DNA of 64,000 nt from Agromyces rhizosphaerae (GCF_027925245.1 NZ_BSDP01000001.1:1736001-1800000), one strand, 5' to 3'. Shown: positions 54,016 through 63,584, numbered from the stretch's first letter. Translations and numbers: made by a program. The notes: generated by a model not told the origin, from the letters alone.

Positions 54016-55758
54016 CTACTGGTACGAGACGAGATCGGGCACCGGGTCGACCTCCTGCATCGTCTGCTCGGGCGTGAGCATGGGTGCATCCTCGTCGATG
54101 AAGTTCTTCCAGCCCCAGAAGACGCCCTCCGGCGCGTCCTGGTGCAGCGTGCGCCAGGTCGCCTGCTTCGCCGGCTGCGAGCCCTGTCCGTCGGCGTGCA
54201 GCAGCACCGTCACCTCGGGACGGGTCGTGTCGACGTCGTCGCGGTCCAGGATCATGTCGAGCCGGAACTGGTGCAGGATGAGCAGCTTCGGCGGCAGGTC
54301 GTGCTCGTCGCAGATACGGGCGAGCTCGTCGATGACGTCGTTCACCTCGGCCGCCTCGACCTGGCCGATGTTCACGAGGTGCCGCTGGTCGGGTTCGAGC
54401 CGCCACTCGGGGTCGAGCGCGAGGCCGACCCACGGGTACTCCAGCAGCGGGGCGTACTGCGCGAGCTGCGCGGGGAACGTGTCGCGCCCGGGCTGCAGGT
54501 CGAGCACCACGTAGAGTCCCGCGTTACCCGCCGCCTCGACCCACGGCCGCAGCGACTGGGCGTCGGGCTCGCTCGAGAAGTCGCCGTCGTCGGTGGGTGA
54601 GCCGGATGCGACGGTGGTGATGATCTCGAAGCCGGGAAGCACCGTGCGGTCGGTCAGCGGCTCGTAGGCCGCCGCGAGGTCCTCGGCGCGCGCGATCGAC
54701 TCGTCGATGCCCTGCTCGCCGAGGATCCCGAGGATCGGCTCGCCCGGCAGCCCGTATTCCAGCACCAGCATGTGCTCCGGGAAGAGCTGCTGCCCGCCAC
54801 CGGGGAGCTGCACGCCGGTGCGGGCCGAGCGCACCTGCCAGTCGAGCGACTGCTGCGCGGCGAAGGCCGCGCCGGCGAGCACGACCGGCCCCCCAGAGGC
54901 GGCGAGCCGCTCGATCACGCTCGGCGAGGCGAGGAGGTCGGGATCGTCGGCGGGGAGGAAGACGACGGATGCCCCTGCCGCGCGCGCGTTCGCGACGGCG
55001 GCGAGCTGCGCCGGCTCGTCGACGGCGACCAGCGTGGTCGTGTCGAGCGGTGGCGCGCGGGTGACCTCGGGCAGGGTGGGGGTGGCCTGTGCGTCGTCGG
55101 CACCGGGCGCCGGGGAGGCGGGCGGCGTGGACGCGGCCGGGTCGGCGAGCAGCACGCCGTCGCCCGGTTCGAGCTCCGCGACGGCCTCGAGCGGTTCCGT
55201 CTCGGCGGCGACCGTCTCGAGCGCGATGCCGAGTGCCGCGGCCGTGCCCGCGTCGTCGCCCTGGTCGACATCGATGACCGTGTCGACGCCGGGCGGCGGG
55301 GCCGCACCGACCGTCACCACGTGGGTCGCGCCCAGCCGGGCGAGCTCGTCGGCGGTCGCGGGTGCCGGTGCGACCGCGGTGCCGGTCGGCGAGGGGGTCG
55401 GAGCATCGCTCGCCGCGCCGTCGGCGGCCGGGTCTGCCGACTCGGTCAGCAGCATCGGCACGCCCAGCGCCACCGCGATCGACGCGGCCGCGAGCCGGTC
55501 GTCGGGCTCCTCGCCCGCGAGCACCGCGACCGGCGAGGAGGCGAAGAACGCCGCGCTGGCGGCCGCCGCGGCGGCGACCGGGTCGGCCTGGTCGACGATC
55601 GTGACGGCGTCGCTTCCGGTCACCGTCTCGACGGCGGGAAGCGCCGGCGGTGGGGCATCCGCCTGCTCGCCCTCGGGCCAGGTGCACCCGGCGAGCGCGA
55701 CCGCCGCCGCAAGGCAGGCCGCCGCCCCCGCGACCCGCACCGCCCTGCCCCCCGACAC
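54016..55758 (-). CDS. large two-part lipoprotein, putative glycosidase-like C-terminus
   Basis: 580 residues. Signal peptide with VALAGC lipobox (Cys about 24). The N-terminal half (about 45-330) has repeated units with DRLAAASIAVALGVPMLLTES and LARLGATHVVTVG, which recall cell-wall-binding repeat 2 proteins. The C-terminal half reads like a TIM-barrel: LRPWVEAAGNAGLYVVLDLQPGRD, YPWVGLALDPEWRLEP, LLILHQFRLDMI and VFWGWKNFIDED, with conserved acidic residues (DPEW). I do not recognise a named family. It ends next to exonuclease III. Confidence 0.72.
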   Translation of the reverse strand: MSGGRAVRVAGAAACLAAAVALAGCTWPEGEQADAPPPALPAVETVTGSDAVTIVDQADPVAAAAAASAAFFASSPVAVLAGEEPDDRLAAASIAVALGVPMLLTESADPAADGAASDAPTPSPTGTAVAPAPATADELARLGATHVVTVGAAPPPGVDTVIDVDQGDDAGTAAALGIALETVAAETEPLEAVAELEPGDGVLLADPAASTPPASPAPGADDAQATPTLPEVTRAPPLDTTTLVAVDEPAQLAAVANARAAGASVVFLPADDPDLLASPSVIERLAASGGPVVLAGAAFAAQQSLDWQVRSARTGVQLPGGGQQLFPEHMLVLEYGLPGEPILGILGEQGIDESIARAEDLAAAYEPLTDRTVLPGFEIITTVASGSPTDDGDFSSEPDAQSLRPWVEAAGNAGLYVVLDLQPGRDTFPAQLAQYAPLLEYPWVGLALDPEWRLEPDQRHLVNIGQVEAAEVNDVIDELARICDEHDLPPKLLILHQFRLDMILDRDDVDTTRPEVTVLLHADGQGSQPAKQATWRTLHQDAPEGVFWGWKNFIDEDAPMLTPEQTMQEVDPVPDLVSYQ

Positions 55759-55768
55759 GGCGCCCCGC

Positions 55769-56611
55769 CTATCCGAAGATCATGGGGACGTCGTCGTCGC
55801 CCCCGGAGTCGAGGTCGAGCTCGACGAGCACCGGCACGTGGTCGCTCGGCGCATCGCCCTTGCGCTCGTTGCGGTGGATCGAGGCGCTCGTGACCACGTC
55901 GGCGAACGCCTGCGAGCCCAGCACGAAGTCGATGCGCAGGCCCTCGTTGCGCGGGAACTTCAGCTGCTTGTAGTCCCAGTAGGTGTAGCCCTCGGGCACG
56001 AGCGGGCGCACCACGTCGGTGACCCCGGCGGCGGTCAGTTCGGCGAAGGCCGTGCGCTCGGCCGGCGAGACGTGGGTGGTCGCGCCCTCGATCACCGCGG
56101 GGTCGCCGTTGTCCTCGTCGAACGGCGCGATGTTGAAGTCGCCCATGAGGGAGAACGGCTGCTCGGGGTGCGCGGCCGTCTCTGCGCGGGTGTGCTCGGT
56201 GAGCGCCGCCAGCCAGTCGAGCTTGTAGACGTAGTGCGGGTCGGCCAGGCCGCGGCCGTTCGGCACGTACAGGCTCCAGGCGCGCACGCCGTCGACGGTC
56301 GCCGCGATCGCTCGGGCCTCGCGCGGCAGATCGGGCCCCTCGTGCCCCTTCTGGAAGCCCGGCATGCCCGGGAACTCGGTCTCGATGTCGTCGAGCCCGA
56401 TGCGGCTGGCGATCGCCACGCCGTTCCACTGGTTCAGCCCGTGGATCGCGAGCTCGTACCCGGCCGCCTCGAACGCCTCGATCGGGAACTGTTCGGGCTT
56501 GCACTTGATCTCCTGCATCGCGAGCACGTCCACGTCCTCCCGGATCAGCCAGTCGACGACGCGACCCGATCGGGCGCGGATCGAATTGACGTTCCAGGTG
56601 GCGATGCGCAT
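55769..56611 (-). CDS. xthA: exodeoxyribonuclease III
   Basis: 280 residues from ATG 56611. MRIATWNVNSIRAR, AMQEIKCKPEQFP, VYVPNGRGLADPHYVYKLDWL, LMGDFNIAPFD and APSDHVPVLVEL are the ordered AP-endonuclease/ExoIII motifs (Asn, Glu, Tyr, Asp-Asn, Asp-His). It removes 3' blocking groups and cleaves abasic sites in base excision repair. TAGGCT lies 7 nt upstream with no ribosome-binding site: leaderless candidate. It diverges from the GntR gene. Confidence 0.95.
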   Translation of the reverse strand: MRIATWNVNSIRARSGRVVDWLIREDVDVLAMQEIKCKPEQFPIEAFEAAGYELAIHGLNQWNGVAIASRIGLDDIETEFPGMPGFQKGHEGPDLPREARAIAATVDGVRAWSLYVPNGRGLADPHYVYKLDWLAALTEHTRAETAAHPEQPFSLMGDFNIAPFDEDNGDPAVIEGATTHVSPAERTAFAELTAAGVTDVVRPLVPEGYTYWDYKQLKFPRNEGLRIDFVLGSQAFADVVTSASIHRNERKGDAPSDHVPVLVELDLDSGGDDDVPMIFG

Positions 56612-56675
56612 GGCGTCCAGCCTAGGCGCGCCGTGCGACGTCGGCGGACCGCCGGAACGCGACCGCGACCCTCCG

Positions 56676-56692
56676 TTGAATATTGGATACAA
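56676..56692. promoter_or_regulatory. candidate GntR/FCD operator 1
   Basis: TTGAAT-N5-ATACAA, a near-perfect dyad 29 nt before the gntR start. It shares half-site form (TTGNAT-N5-ATNCNA) with the site at 57544, so both may be bound by the adjacent regulator. Confidence 0.5.
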
Positions 56693-56721
56693 GAGAGCCC
56701 GAAGTCCGGTACGGTCGCAGC

Positions 56722-57498
56722 ATGAATGCACGCGCAGGGCAGGCGAAGGCGGGCGATCAGGCGACGGATGCGGCGGGGGCGCCGAGCTCCGACGGCGGCG
56801 CGGAGGCGCTGCGGCGCCTGGCCGGGCAGCACTCCTCGGGCTACCGGTCGGTCGGCGTCATGGCCTACGACATCATCCGCGACGCGATCCTGAGCGGCGC
56901 GCTGCTGCCGGGGCAGAAGCTGCGGCAGGAGACCCTCGCCGAGCTGATCGGCGTCTCGCGCGTGCCCGTCCGCTCGGCGCTCATCCAGCTCGAGGCCGAC
57001 GGGCTGGTCGAGCTGCAGGACCGGCGCGGCGCCGTGGTGAAGTCGGTCTCGGTCGAGCAGGCGCGCGAGGTCTACGACATCCGCACGCTGCTGGAGCTCG
57101 AGGCGCTGCGGCGATCGATGGAGCACATGACCCCCGAGCGCCTCGCGCGGATGCGCGAGCTCGGTCGCGCGGTCGACTCCGAGCAGGAGGGTGGCGGGTT
57201 CATCGATGCCCGCACGGACTTCTACGCGGAGCTCTACGACGCCGAGCGGCATCCGGTGCTCTGGGAGACCATCGAGCAGCTGAAGCTCAAGGTCGGCCGC
57301 TACGTGCTCGGCTGGAGGCTCGTCGGCGACGACGGGAACGGCCAGGCGCACTCGCACTCGCACGAGCACCTCATCGACGCCGTCGAGGCGGGTGACGTCG
57401 AGCACGCGCTCGCCGTGCTGCGCGAGCACCTCGAGTCGGTGCGCGACGCGGTGCTCGCGCTGCTCGAGTCCGAGGCCCGGGAGCGCGCGGGGGCCTAG
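56722..57498 (+). CDS. GntR family regulator with FCD domain
   Basis: 258 residues from ATG 56722. The winged helix lies at about 47-110: MAYDIIRDAILSGALLPGQKLRQETLAELIGVSRVPVRSALIQLEADGLVELQ. The FCD effector domain follows (about 115-250), with HEHLIDAVEAGDVEHALAVLREHLE near its end. FCD proteins bind small acids through a metal-His site. It precedes the F420 operon by 125 bp; matching dyads before both make it the likely regulator of that operon and of itself (inference). Confidence 0.9.
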   Translation: MNARAGQAKAGDQATDAAGAPSSDGGAEALRRLAGQHSSGYRSVGVMAYDIIRDAILSGALLPGQKLRQETLAELIGVSRVPVRSALIQLEADGLVELQDRRGAVVKSVSVEQAREVYDIRTLLELEALRRSMEHMTPERLARMRELGRAVDSEQEGGGFIDARTDFYAELYDAERHPVLWETIEQLKLKVGRYVLGWRLVGDDGNGQAHSHSHEHLIDAVEAGDVEHALAVLREHLESVRDAVLALLESEARERAGA

Positions 57499-57543
57499 CG
57501 GGGAGACCCTCCGTGGGAGGCATCCGCCTGCCCTTCTTGCTTT

Positions 57544-57560
57544 TTGGATCCAGTATCCGA
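57544..57560. promoter_or_regulatory. candidate GntR/FCD operator 2, before the F420 operon
   Basis: TTGGAT-N5-ATCCGA, dyad with one mismatch. It lies in the unusually AT-rich patch (CTTGCTTTTTGG) of the 124-bp gap before the LLM oxidoreductase gene. Confidence 0.5.
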
Positions 57561-57622
57561 CAAACTGGCTCCGGCGGCCAGGTCCGCCCGAACACGACCG
57601 GTGGAAGGATGGAGGAGTGTCA

Positions 57623-58615
57623 GTGCACATCGGCTACGCCGCGATGCTCGAACGATTCGCTCCATCGGAGGCGGTCGAGCTCGCCGCCCTCGCCGAGTCG
57701 CACGGCTTCCGCGGCGTGATGGCCGCCGACCACTTCCAGCCCTGGCTGCCGCGCCACGGGCAGTCCGCGTTCGTCTGGAGCGTGCTGCCCGCGATCGCCG
57801 AGCGCACGACCGGCGACATCGGGCCCGGCGTCACGACGCCGACCTACCGCTGGCACCCGGCGATGGTGGCCCAGGCGAGCGCGACCATGGCCGCGATGTA
57901 CCCGGGCCGGCACTGGCTCGGCATCGGCTCGGGCGAGGCGCTCAACGAGCACGTCGTCGGGCGCTACTGGCCCGAGGCGCCCGAGCGCATCAACCGCATG
58001 TTCGAGGCCGTGGACGTCATCAAGAAGCTGTTCGCCGCGTCGGCGGCGGGGCGCGACGTGCGCCACTCGGGCCCGCACTTCACGCTCGAGTCGACCCGGC
58101 TCTGGACCATGCCGCAGACTGCACCCGAGATCCTGGTCGCCGCGGGCGGACCGGTCACCGCCAAGCGCGCCGGCCGCACGGTCGACGGGCTGATCACCAT
58201 GGACGCCCCGCCCGAGCGCCTCGAACTGCTGCTCGCGCGGTTCGCCGAGGGTGCCCGGGACGCGGGCCGCGACCCGAGCCGCATGCCCAAGGTGCTGCAG
58301 TTCCACCTCTCGTGGGCGCCGACCGACGAGGAGGCGATGGCCAACGCGATGCGCGAGTGGCCCATCGCCGGCATGCGCATCGGCAAGGGCGACATCCGCT
58401 CGCCGTTCGAGTTCGAGCAGCTCGCGCGCGGCGTGCGCCCGGAGGACCTGGCCGACCGCCTCACCATCTCCGCCGACCCCGACGTGCACCGCGCCGCGAT
58501 CCAGCGCGCGTTCGACCTCGGGTTCGACCGCGTCTACCTGCACAACGTCGGACGCAACCAGACCGAGTGGTTCGAGGTCTTCGGGCGCGAGGTGCTGCCG
58601 AAGGTGCGCCGATGA
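57623..58615 (+). CDS. F420-dependent LLM-class oxidoreductase (TIGR03557-like)
   Basis: 330 residues from GTG 57623, 5 nt after GGAGGAG; GTG 57617 is an alternative. [53 protein letters not shown] matches the luciferase-like F420 subfamily, with [12 protein letters not shown] in the middle. It is a paralogue of the FGD at the operon's end. The first gene in the F420 operon; likely oxidises or reduces an unknown substrate with F420. Its stop overlaps cofE as ATGA. Confidence 0.88.
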   Translation: MHIGYAAMLERFAPSEAVELAALAESHGFRGVMAADHFQPWLPRHGQSAFVWSVLPAIAERTTGDIGPGVTTPTYRWHPAMVAQASATMAAMYPGRHWLGIGSGEALNEHVVGRYWPEAPERINRMFEAVDVIKKLFAASAAGRDVRHSGPHFTLESTRLWTMPQTAPEILVAAGGPVTAKRAGRTVDGLITMDAPPERLELLLARFAEGARDAGRDPSRMPKVLQFHLSWAPTDEEAMANAMREWPIAGMRIGKGDIRSPFEFEQLARGVRPEDLADRLTISADPDVHRAAIQRAFDLGFDRVYLHNVGRNQTEWFEVFGREVLPKVRR

Positions 58616-59454
58616 GCGCGGCGATGCAGGTGTGGGCGCTCGAGGGAGTGCCCGAGGTGCGGCCGGGTGCGGACCTGGTCGAGCTGCTGGCGGATGCGGC
58701 GGGCGAGGCGCTCGAAGGCGGCGACATCCTCGTGGTGACCTCGAAGATCGTCTCCAAGGCCGAGGGGCGCATCGTCGCCGCGGCCGACCGGGAGGACGCG
58801 ATCACCGCCGAGACGGTGCGCGTCGTCGCGACCCGCGCGTACCCCGGCGGCATCACGCGCATCGTCGAGAACCGCCTCGGCATGGTCGCCGCGGCCGCGG
58901 GCGTCGACGCGAGCAACACCGACGACGGCACGGTGCTGCTGCTGCCGGTCGACCCCGACGCGTCGGCGCGCGCGCTCGCCGCGGGGCTGCGCGAGCGCCT
59001 CGGCGTCGAGGTCGGCGTGATCGTGAGCGACACGCTCGGCCGCCCGTGGCGCGAGGGGCAGACCGACGTGGCCATCGGCGCCGCGGGCGTGCACGTCGTC
59101 GACGACCTGCGCGGGCAGACCGATGCGGCGGGCAAGCCGCTCATGGTCACGCTGCCGTGCGTGGCGGACGAGCTCGCCGCCGCCGGCGACCTCGTGAAGG
59201 GCAAGGCGAGCGGATGCCCCGTGGCCGTCGTCCGCGGCATGGGCCGCCTGGTCGGCCCGCTCGATCTTCCGGGCGCGCGCACCATCGTGCGCCCGAGCGA
59301 GCGCGACATGTTCCGCCTGGGCACCGAGGAGGCGCTCGAGCGGGGCAGGCGCGAGGGGTACGCGGCGGGGGTCGCCGCGGCCGGTGCCGGCGACGGGGGG
59401 ACCTACGACGAGGGGTACGCCGCCGGCTTCGACGAGGGGAGGGCCGAGGCATGA
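58612..59454 (+). CDS. cofE: coenzyme F420-0:L-glutamate ligase (CofE)
   Basis: 280 residues from ATG 58612. [72 protein letters not shown] and [26 protein letters not shown] are the CofE core. It adds L-glutamates to F420-0 with GTP. The nitroreductase-like C-terminal domain of mycobacterial FbiB is absent; instead a Gly/Ala/Glu tail repeats EGYAAG twice. The stop overlaps cofC as ATGA. Confidence 0.93.
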   Translation: MSAAMQVWALEGVPEVRPGADLVELLADAAGEALEGGDILVVTSKIVSKAEGRIVAAADREDAITAETVRVVATRAYPGGITRIVENRLGMVAAAAGVDASNTDDGTVLLLPVDPDASARALAAGLRERLGVEVGVIVSDTLGRPWREGQTDVAIGAAGVHVVDDLRGQTDAAGKPLMVTLPCVADELAAAGDLVKGKASGCPVAVVRGMGRLVGPLDLPGARTIVRPSERDMFRLGTEEALERGRREGYAAGVAAAGAGDGGTYDEGYAAGFDEGRAEA

Positions 59455-60125
59455 CGCACTGGACCGTCGTGATCCCGGTGAAGGAGCCCAGCAGGGCGAA
59501 GTCGCGGCTCGGCAAGGACGTGCCGCCCGAGGCGCGCGCGGCGCTTGCCCGCGCGTTCGCGCTCGACACGATCGCGGCGACGGCGGCGACGCCCGCGGTC
59601 GACCGGGTCGTCGTCGTCACGCACGCCGAGCTGCCGATCGAGCCGGGGCCCGCGCGCATCCAGCTCATCGACGACGGTCGCGCCCACGGGCTGCCCGCCG
59701 CGATCGAGCTCGGCATCGCGCACGCCCGCGCGACCGGCGCGGGCTGGACGGCCGTGCTGCTGGGGGACCTGCCGGCGATGCGTCCGGACGAGCTCGACGG
59801 CGCGCTGAACGCCGCCGCGATGCATCCGCTCGGCTTCCTGCCCGACGCAGACGACCACGGCACCGTGCTCGCGACAGCGGGCATCGACGTGCCGTTCGCG
59901 CCCGCGTTCGGCGGGGCATCCGCCACCGCCCACGCAGAACAGGGCTTCGTGCCGCTCGACGTCGACGGCGTGGTGGGCCTCCGCCGCGACGTCGACACCG
60001 CCGAGGGCCTCGAGGTCGCGCTGCAGCTCGGCGTCGGCCCCAACACCGCAGAGGCGGTCGCCGCGTTCACCGACGGCGTGCTGCCCCACCACAGGACCAC
60101 CACCGGAAAGGGAACCAGATCGTGA
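59451..60125 (+). CDS. cofC: 2-phospho-L-lactate (or PEP) guanylyltransferase CofC/FbiD
   Basis: 224 residues from ATG 59451. [40 protein letters not shown] is the N-terminal nucleotidyltransferase signature, [18 protein letters not shown] and [15 protein letters not shown] the central motifs. It makes the GDP-activated C3 acid that CofD transfers to Fo. CofD and the Fo synthase genes are not in the window. ATGA overlap upstream, GTGA downstream. Confidence 0.92.
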   Translation: MTHWTVVIPVKEPSRAKSRLGKDVPPEARAALARAFALDTIAATAATPAVDRVVVVTHAELPIEPGPARIQLIDDGRAHGLPAAIELGIAHARATGAGWTAVLLGDLPAMRPDELDGALNAAAMHPLGFLPDADDHGTVLATAGIDVPFAPAFGGASATAHAEQGFVPLDVDGVVGLRRDVDTAEGLEVALQLGVGPNTAEAVAAFTDGVLPHHRTTTGKGTRS

Positions 60126-61144
60126 CACTCACCCTCGGATACAAGGCCTCCGCCGAGCAGTTCGGCCCGCGCGAGCTCGTCGAGATCGCCGTCGCCGCGG
60201 AGGGCCACGGCTTCGAGTCGGTCGCCGTGAGCGACCACTTCCAGCCGTGGCGCCACACGGGCGGGCACGCGCCGTTCTCGCTCGCGTGGATGGCCGCCGT
60301 CGCCGAGCGCACCTCGACCATCCGCATCGGCACGAGCGTGATGACCCCGACGTTCCGCTACAACCCGGCCGTGATCGCGCAGGCGTTCGCGACCATGGGC
60401 TGCCTCGCGCCCGACCGCATCTTCCTCGGCGTCGGCACCGGCGAGGCGCTGAACGAGGTCGCCACCGGCTTCCGCGGGGCGGGCGAGCAGGACTGGCCCG
60501 AGTTCCGCGAGCGGTTCGCCCGCCTGCGCGAGTCGGTGCGCCTCATGCGCGCGCTCTGGAAGGGCGACCGCGTGTCGTTCGAGGGCGAGTACTACTCGAC
60601 GCACGACGCGTCGATCTACGACGTGCCCGAGGGTGGCATCCCGGTCTACATCGCCGCCGGCGGCCCGACCGTCGCGAAGTACGCGGGGCGCGCGGGCGAC
60701 GGCTTCATCTGCACGTCGGGCAAGGGCCAGGAGCTCTACGTCGACAAGCTCATCCCCGCCGTGAAGGAGGGGGCGGATGCCGGTGGCCGGTCGTTCGACG
60801 ACGTCGACCGCATGATCGAGATCAAGCTCTCGTACGAGGAGACCGAGGAGGCCGCGCTCGACAACACGCGCTTCTGGTCGCCGCTGTCGCTGTCGGCCGA
60901 GCAGAAGCACGACATCACCGACCCGGTCGAGATGGAGCGGGCAGCCGACGCGCTGCCGATCGAGCAGATCGCGAAGCGCTGGATCGTCGGCACCGACCCC
61001 GACCAGGTCGTCGACCAGATCTGGCAGTACGTCGACTGGGGCATGAACCACCTCGTGTTCCACGCCCCCGGCCACGACCAGGCGCGGTTCATGCAGCTCT
61101 TCGAGCGCGACCTGGCCCCGCGCCTGCGCGCCCGCGCCGCCTGA
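60122..61144 (+). CDS. fgd: F420-dependent glucose-6-phosphate dehydrogenase
   Basis: 340 residues from GTG 60122, overlapping cof[75 protein letters not shown] and the C-terminal [38 protein letters not shown] match FGD. The phosphate-binding Lys/Arg cluster appears present ([18 protein letters not shown]). It reduces F420 with glucose-6-phosphate and so supplies F420H2, for example to the Ddn-like enzyme at 25.8 kb. Confidence 0.93.
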   Translation: MTLTLGYKASAEQFGPRELVEIAVAAEGHGFESVAVSDHFQPWRHTGGHAPFSLAWMAAVAERTSTIRIGTSVMTPTFRYNPAVIAQAFATMGCLAPDRIFLGVGTGEALNEVATGFRGAGEQDWPEFRERFARLRESVRLMRALWKGDRVSFEGEYYSTHDASIYDVPEGGIPVYIAAGGPTVAKYAGRAGDGFICTSGKGQELYVDKLIPAVKEGADAGGRSFDDVDRMIEIKLSYEETEEAALDNTRFWSPLSLSAEQKHDITDPVEMERAADALPIEQIAKRWIVGTDPDQVVDQIWQYVDWGMNHLVFHAPGHDQARFMQLFERDLAPRLRARAA

Positions 61145-61160
61145 CCGCCCCGCGGTTGCT

Positions 61161-61220
61161 CGAGACCCGTCGATTCCCTGCGTTCTCAGCGCTGAGAGTG
61201 CAGTCTTTCGACGGGTCTCG
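61161..61220. repeat. 60-bp palindromic unit, copy 2a
   Basis: Ends CGAGACCCGTCG and CGACGGGTCTCG (perfect 12 bp); the centre TCTCAGCGCTGAGA is also palindromic, flanked by CTGC and GCAG. The whole unit can fold into one hairpin with two short internal loops. Confidence 0.85.
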
Positions 61221-61243
61221 CCCGTGGTGGGCGCGAGGCGGGT

Positions 61244-61303
61244 CGAGACCCGTCAGAAACCTGCGTTCTGGGGCCTGAGCGTGCAGTGTATTGACGGGTC
61301 TGG
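61244..61303. repeat. 60-bp palindromic unit, copy 2b
   Basis: Aligns gap-free to copy 2a, 23 bp away: the same CGAGACCCGT and ACGGGTCT ends and CCTGCGTTCT and GTGCAGT blocks, with a less symmetric centre. It lies in the 217-bp gap between fgd and the exported-protein gene. Confidence 0.82.
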
Positions 61304-61361
61304 GGTGAGCGGATGCGGGGGAAGCGACCGCGCTCACAGGAAGCGGGCGTAGCCTTGGGGC

Positions 61362-62627
61362 ATGCGCCCGAACGACGCCGGTTCGCGCCGGAAGCGTCGG
61401 CTGATCGCCTGGACTCCCGCGGTCGCCGTGCCCGCGGTCATCGCCGCGGGCGTACTGCTCGCGCCCGTCTCGGCGAACGCGGCGATCGACCTGCCCGACC
61501 TCGAGCCCTCGGAGCTGCTCGAGCTCGTCGAGTCGAGCGAGGTGCGCGCGCTCTCGGGCACGGTCGAGCAGACCTCCGACCTGGGCATCCCCGATCTCTC
61601 CGGCCTCACCGGCGGCATGGGCGGCGGCCCCGGCGGTGACGGCACCGGCGACGCCGGCCCGAGCATCGACGACCTGCTCGAGTTCGCGACCGGTTCGCAC
61701 ACCATGCGGGTCTACCTCGACGGCGACCGGGCACGCCTGCAGGTGCTCGACCGGTTCGGCGAGCGCGGGGTCATCGCGGGCCCCGACGAGGTCTGGTTCA
61801 CCGACTCGCGCGAGGAGACCGCGACGCACGTGACCCCGCCGTCCGAGTCCGAGCTCGCTCGACTCGAGGCGTGGAAGGACGCGCAGTCCGAGGCGTGGAA
61901 GGCCGAGCACGGCGACGAGCTCGAGGCATCCGCCGACATGCCCACGCCCGAGGAGGTCGCCGACGACGTGCTGGCCGCGCTCGACGCGTCCGACGAGATC
62001 GCGGTCGGCGACGACGGCCGCGTGGCCGGGCGCGACGCGTACGAGCTCGTGGTGACGCCCGCCGACCCCGACACGACGATCGGACGCATCGCGATCGCGG
62101 TCGACGCCGAGACCGGCGTGCCGCTCGCGGTGGAGGTGGTCGCCCGAGGGGCATCCGACCCGGCCTTCACCGTCGGGTTCACGTCGGTGTCGTTCGACGC
62201 GCCCGACCCGGCGCTCTTCGCGTTCACGCCGCCCGAGGGCTGGACCGTCACCGAGCAGCCGATCGAGGTGCCGAGCGACGAGGAGCTCGCCGCCATGGCC
62301 GAGGGCGAGGGAGAGGCGCACGCGGGCGAGCCCGGCGATGCGCCGACCGTGGTGGGCGAGGGCTGGTCGTCGGTGGTCGTGTTCGACCCGGCCGAGATGG
62401 CGGCGGATGCCCCCGAGACCGACGCGCCGGAGGCCGACGCGCCCGACGGAGCCATGCCCGACGCGGGCTTCGACCCGTCGCAGCTCGAGCAGCTCGCGAC
62501 CCCGGTCGACGGTGGACTGCTGTTCCAGACCACGCTCGTGAACGTGCTGTTCGCCGACGACGGCCTGGTCTACGCGGGCGCCGTCACCCCGCAGGTGCTG
62601 CTCGACGTCGCCGCCGGAACCCGCTGA
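61362..62627 (+). CDS. exported LolA/RseB-like protein
   Basis: 421 residues from ATG 61362. Signal peptide (about 15-40, cut near ANAA). LVESSEVRALSGTVEQTSDLGIPDL, MRVYLDGDRARLQVLDRFGERGVIAGPDEVWF and DAYELVVTPADPDTTIGRIAIAVDAETGVPLAVEV resemble the DUF2092/LolA-RseB beta fold. The C-terminal third is Asp/Glu/Ala-rich. TAGCCT lies 6 nt upstream: leaderless candidate. It sits 4 nt before an ABC ATPase gene, so its role is probably linked to that transporter. Confidence 0.8.
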   Translation: MRPNDAGSRRKRRLIAWTPAVAVPAVIAAGVLLAPVSANAAIDLPDLEPSELLELVESSEVRALSGTVEQTSDLGIPDLSGLTGGMGGGPGGDGTGDAGPSIDDLLEFATGSHTMRVYLDGDRARLQVLDRFGERGVIAGPDEVWFTDSREETATHVTPPSESELARLEAWKDAQSEAWKAEHGDELEASADMPTPEEVADDVLAALDASDEIAVGDDGRVAGRDAYELVVTPADPDTTIGRIAIAVDAETGVPLAVEVVARGASDPAFTVGFTSVSFDAPDPALFAFTPPEGWTVTEQPIEVPSDEELAAMAEGEGEAHAGEPGDAPTVVGEGWSSVVVFDPAEMAADAPETDAPEADAPDGAMPDAGFDPSQLEQLATPVDGGLLFQTTLVNVLFADDGLVYAGAVTPQVLLDVAAGTR

Positions 62628-62630
62628 CGC

Positions 62631-63584
62631 GTGGCCGACCTCGCGATCGAGACCGGCGGTCTCACCAAGCGCTTCCGCCGCCAGGTCGCCGTCGATGGCA
62701 TCGACCTGGCCGTGCCGCGCGGCGCGGTGTACGGGTTCCTCGGGCCGAACGGGTCGGGCAAGACCACGACGATCCGGATGCTGCTGGGCCTCGTCGGCGC
62801 GACCGCCGGCGGCATGCGGGTGCTCGGCGAGGACATGCCGTCGTCGACCTCGACCGTGCTGCCCCGCGTGGGCGCCCTTGTCGAGGGGCCGGCGTTCGCC
62901 CCGTTCCTCTCGGGGGCGGCGAACCTCGAGCGCCTCGACACGGCCGATCGCTCGGCGCCGGGGGCGACGCGTCGCGACCGCGTGGCATCCGCCCTCGAAC
63001 GGGTCGGACTCGCCCACGCCGCCCGCAAGAAGGCGCACGCCTACTCGCTCGGCATGAAGCAGCGCCTCGGCCTCGCCGGCGCCCTGCTCATGCCCCGCGA
63101 ACTGCTCGTGCTCGACGAGCCGACGAACGGACTCGACCCGCAGGGCACGCGCGAGGTGCGCGCGCTCATCCGCTCGTTCGCCGAGGACGGCACGACCGTG
63201 TTCGTGTCGAGCCACCTGCTCGCCGAGGTCGAGCAGCTCTGCACGCACGTCGGCGTGATGAGCGCGGGGCGGCTCGTCGCGCAGGGGCCGCTCGACGCGT
63301 TCCGCGACGGCGGTGCGGCGCGCGTGCACCTGCGCACGCCCGACGCCGGCCCTGCGCAGCGCGTGCTCGACCGGCTGGGGCTGACCGCGGATGCCGCTGA
63401 GCCGACCCCGCACGCCGACGGCGCCGACGTCGTGGCGACGCTGCCCGACGACGTGCGACCCGAGGAGGTCGTCGCGGCGCTCGTCGCCGACGGGGTGCGC
63501 GTGCGCGGTTTCGAGGTGCGGCACGCGAGCCTCGAGGAGCGGTTCGTGGCACTCACCGGGGAGGGGTTCGAGGTTGCGCGCTGA
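62631..63584 (+). CDS. ABC exporter ATPase
   Basis: 317 residues from GTG 62631. Walker A LGPNGSGKTTT, signature YSLGMKQRLGLAGALL, Walker B LLVLDEPTNGLDPQGTREV and H-loop SSHLLAEVEQL are intact. The C-terminal 90 residues resemble the CcmA/DUF4162 tail. It pairs with the permease that begins inside its last codons; substrate unknown. Confidence 0.92.
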   Translation: MADLAIETGGLTKRFRRQVAVDGIDLAVPRGAVYGFLGPNGSGKTTTIRMLLGLVGATAGGMRVLGEDMPSSTSTVLPRVGALVEGPAFAPFLSGAANLERLDTADRSAPGATRRDRVASALERVGLAHAARKKAHAYSLGMKQRLGLAGALLMPRELLVLDEPTNGLDPQGTREVRALIRSFAEDGTTVFVSSHLLAEVEQLCTHVGVMSAGRLVAQGPLDAFRDGGAARVHLRTPDAGPAQRVLDRLGLTADAAEPTPHADGADVVATLPDDVRPEEVVAALVADGVRVRGFEVRHASLEERFVALTGEGFEVAR

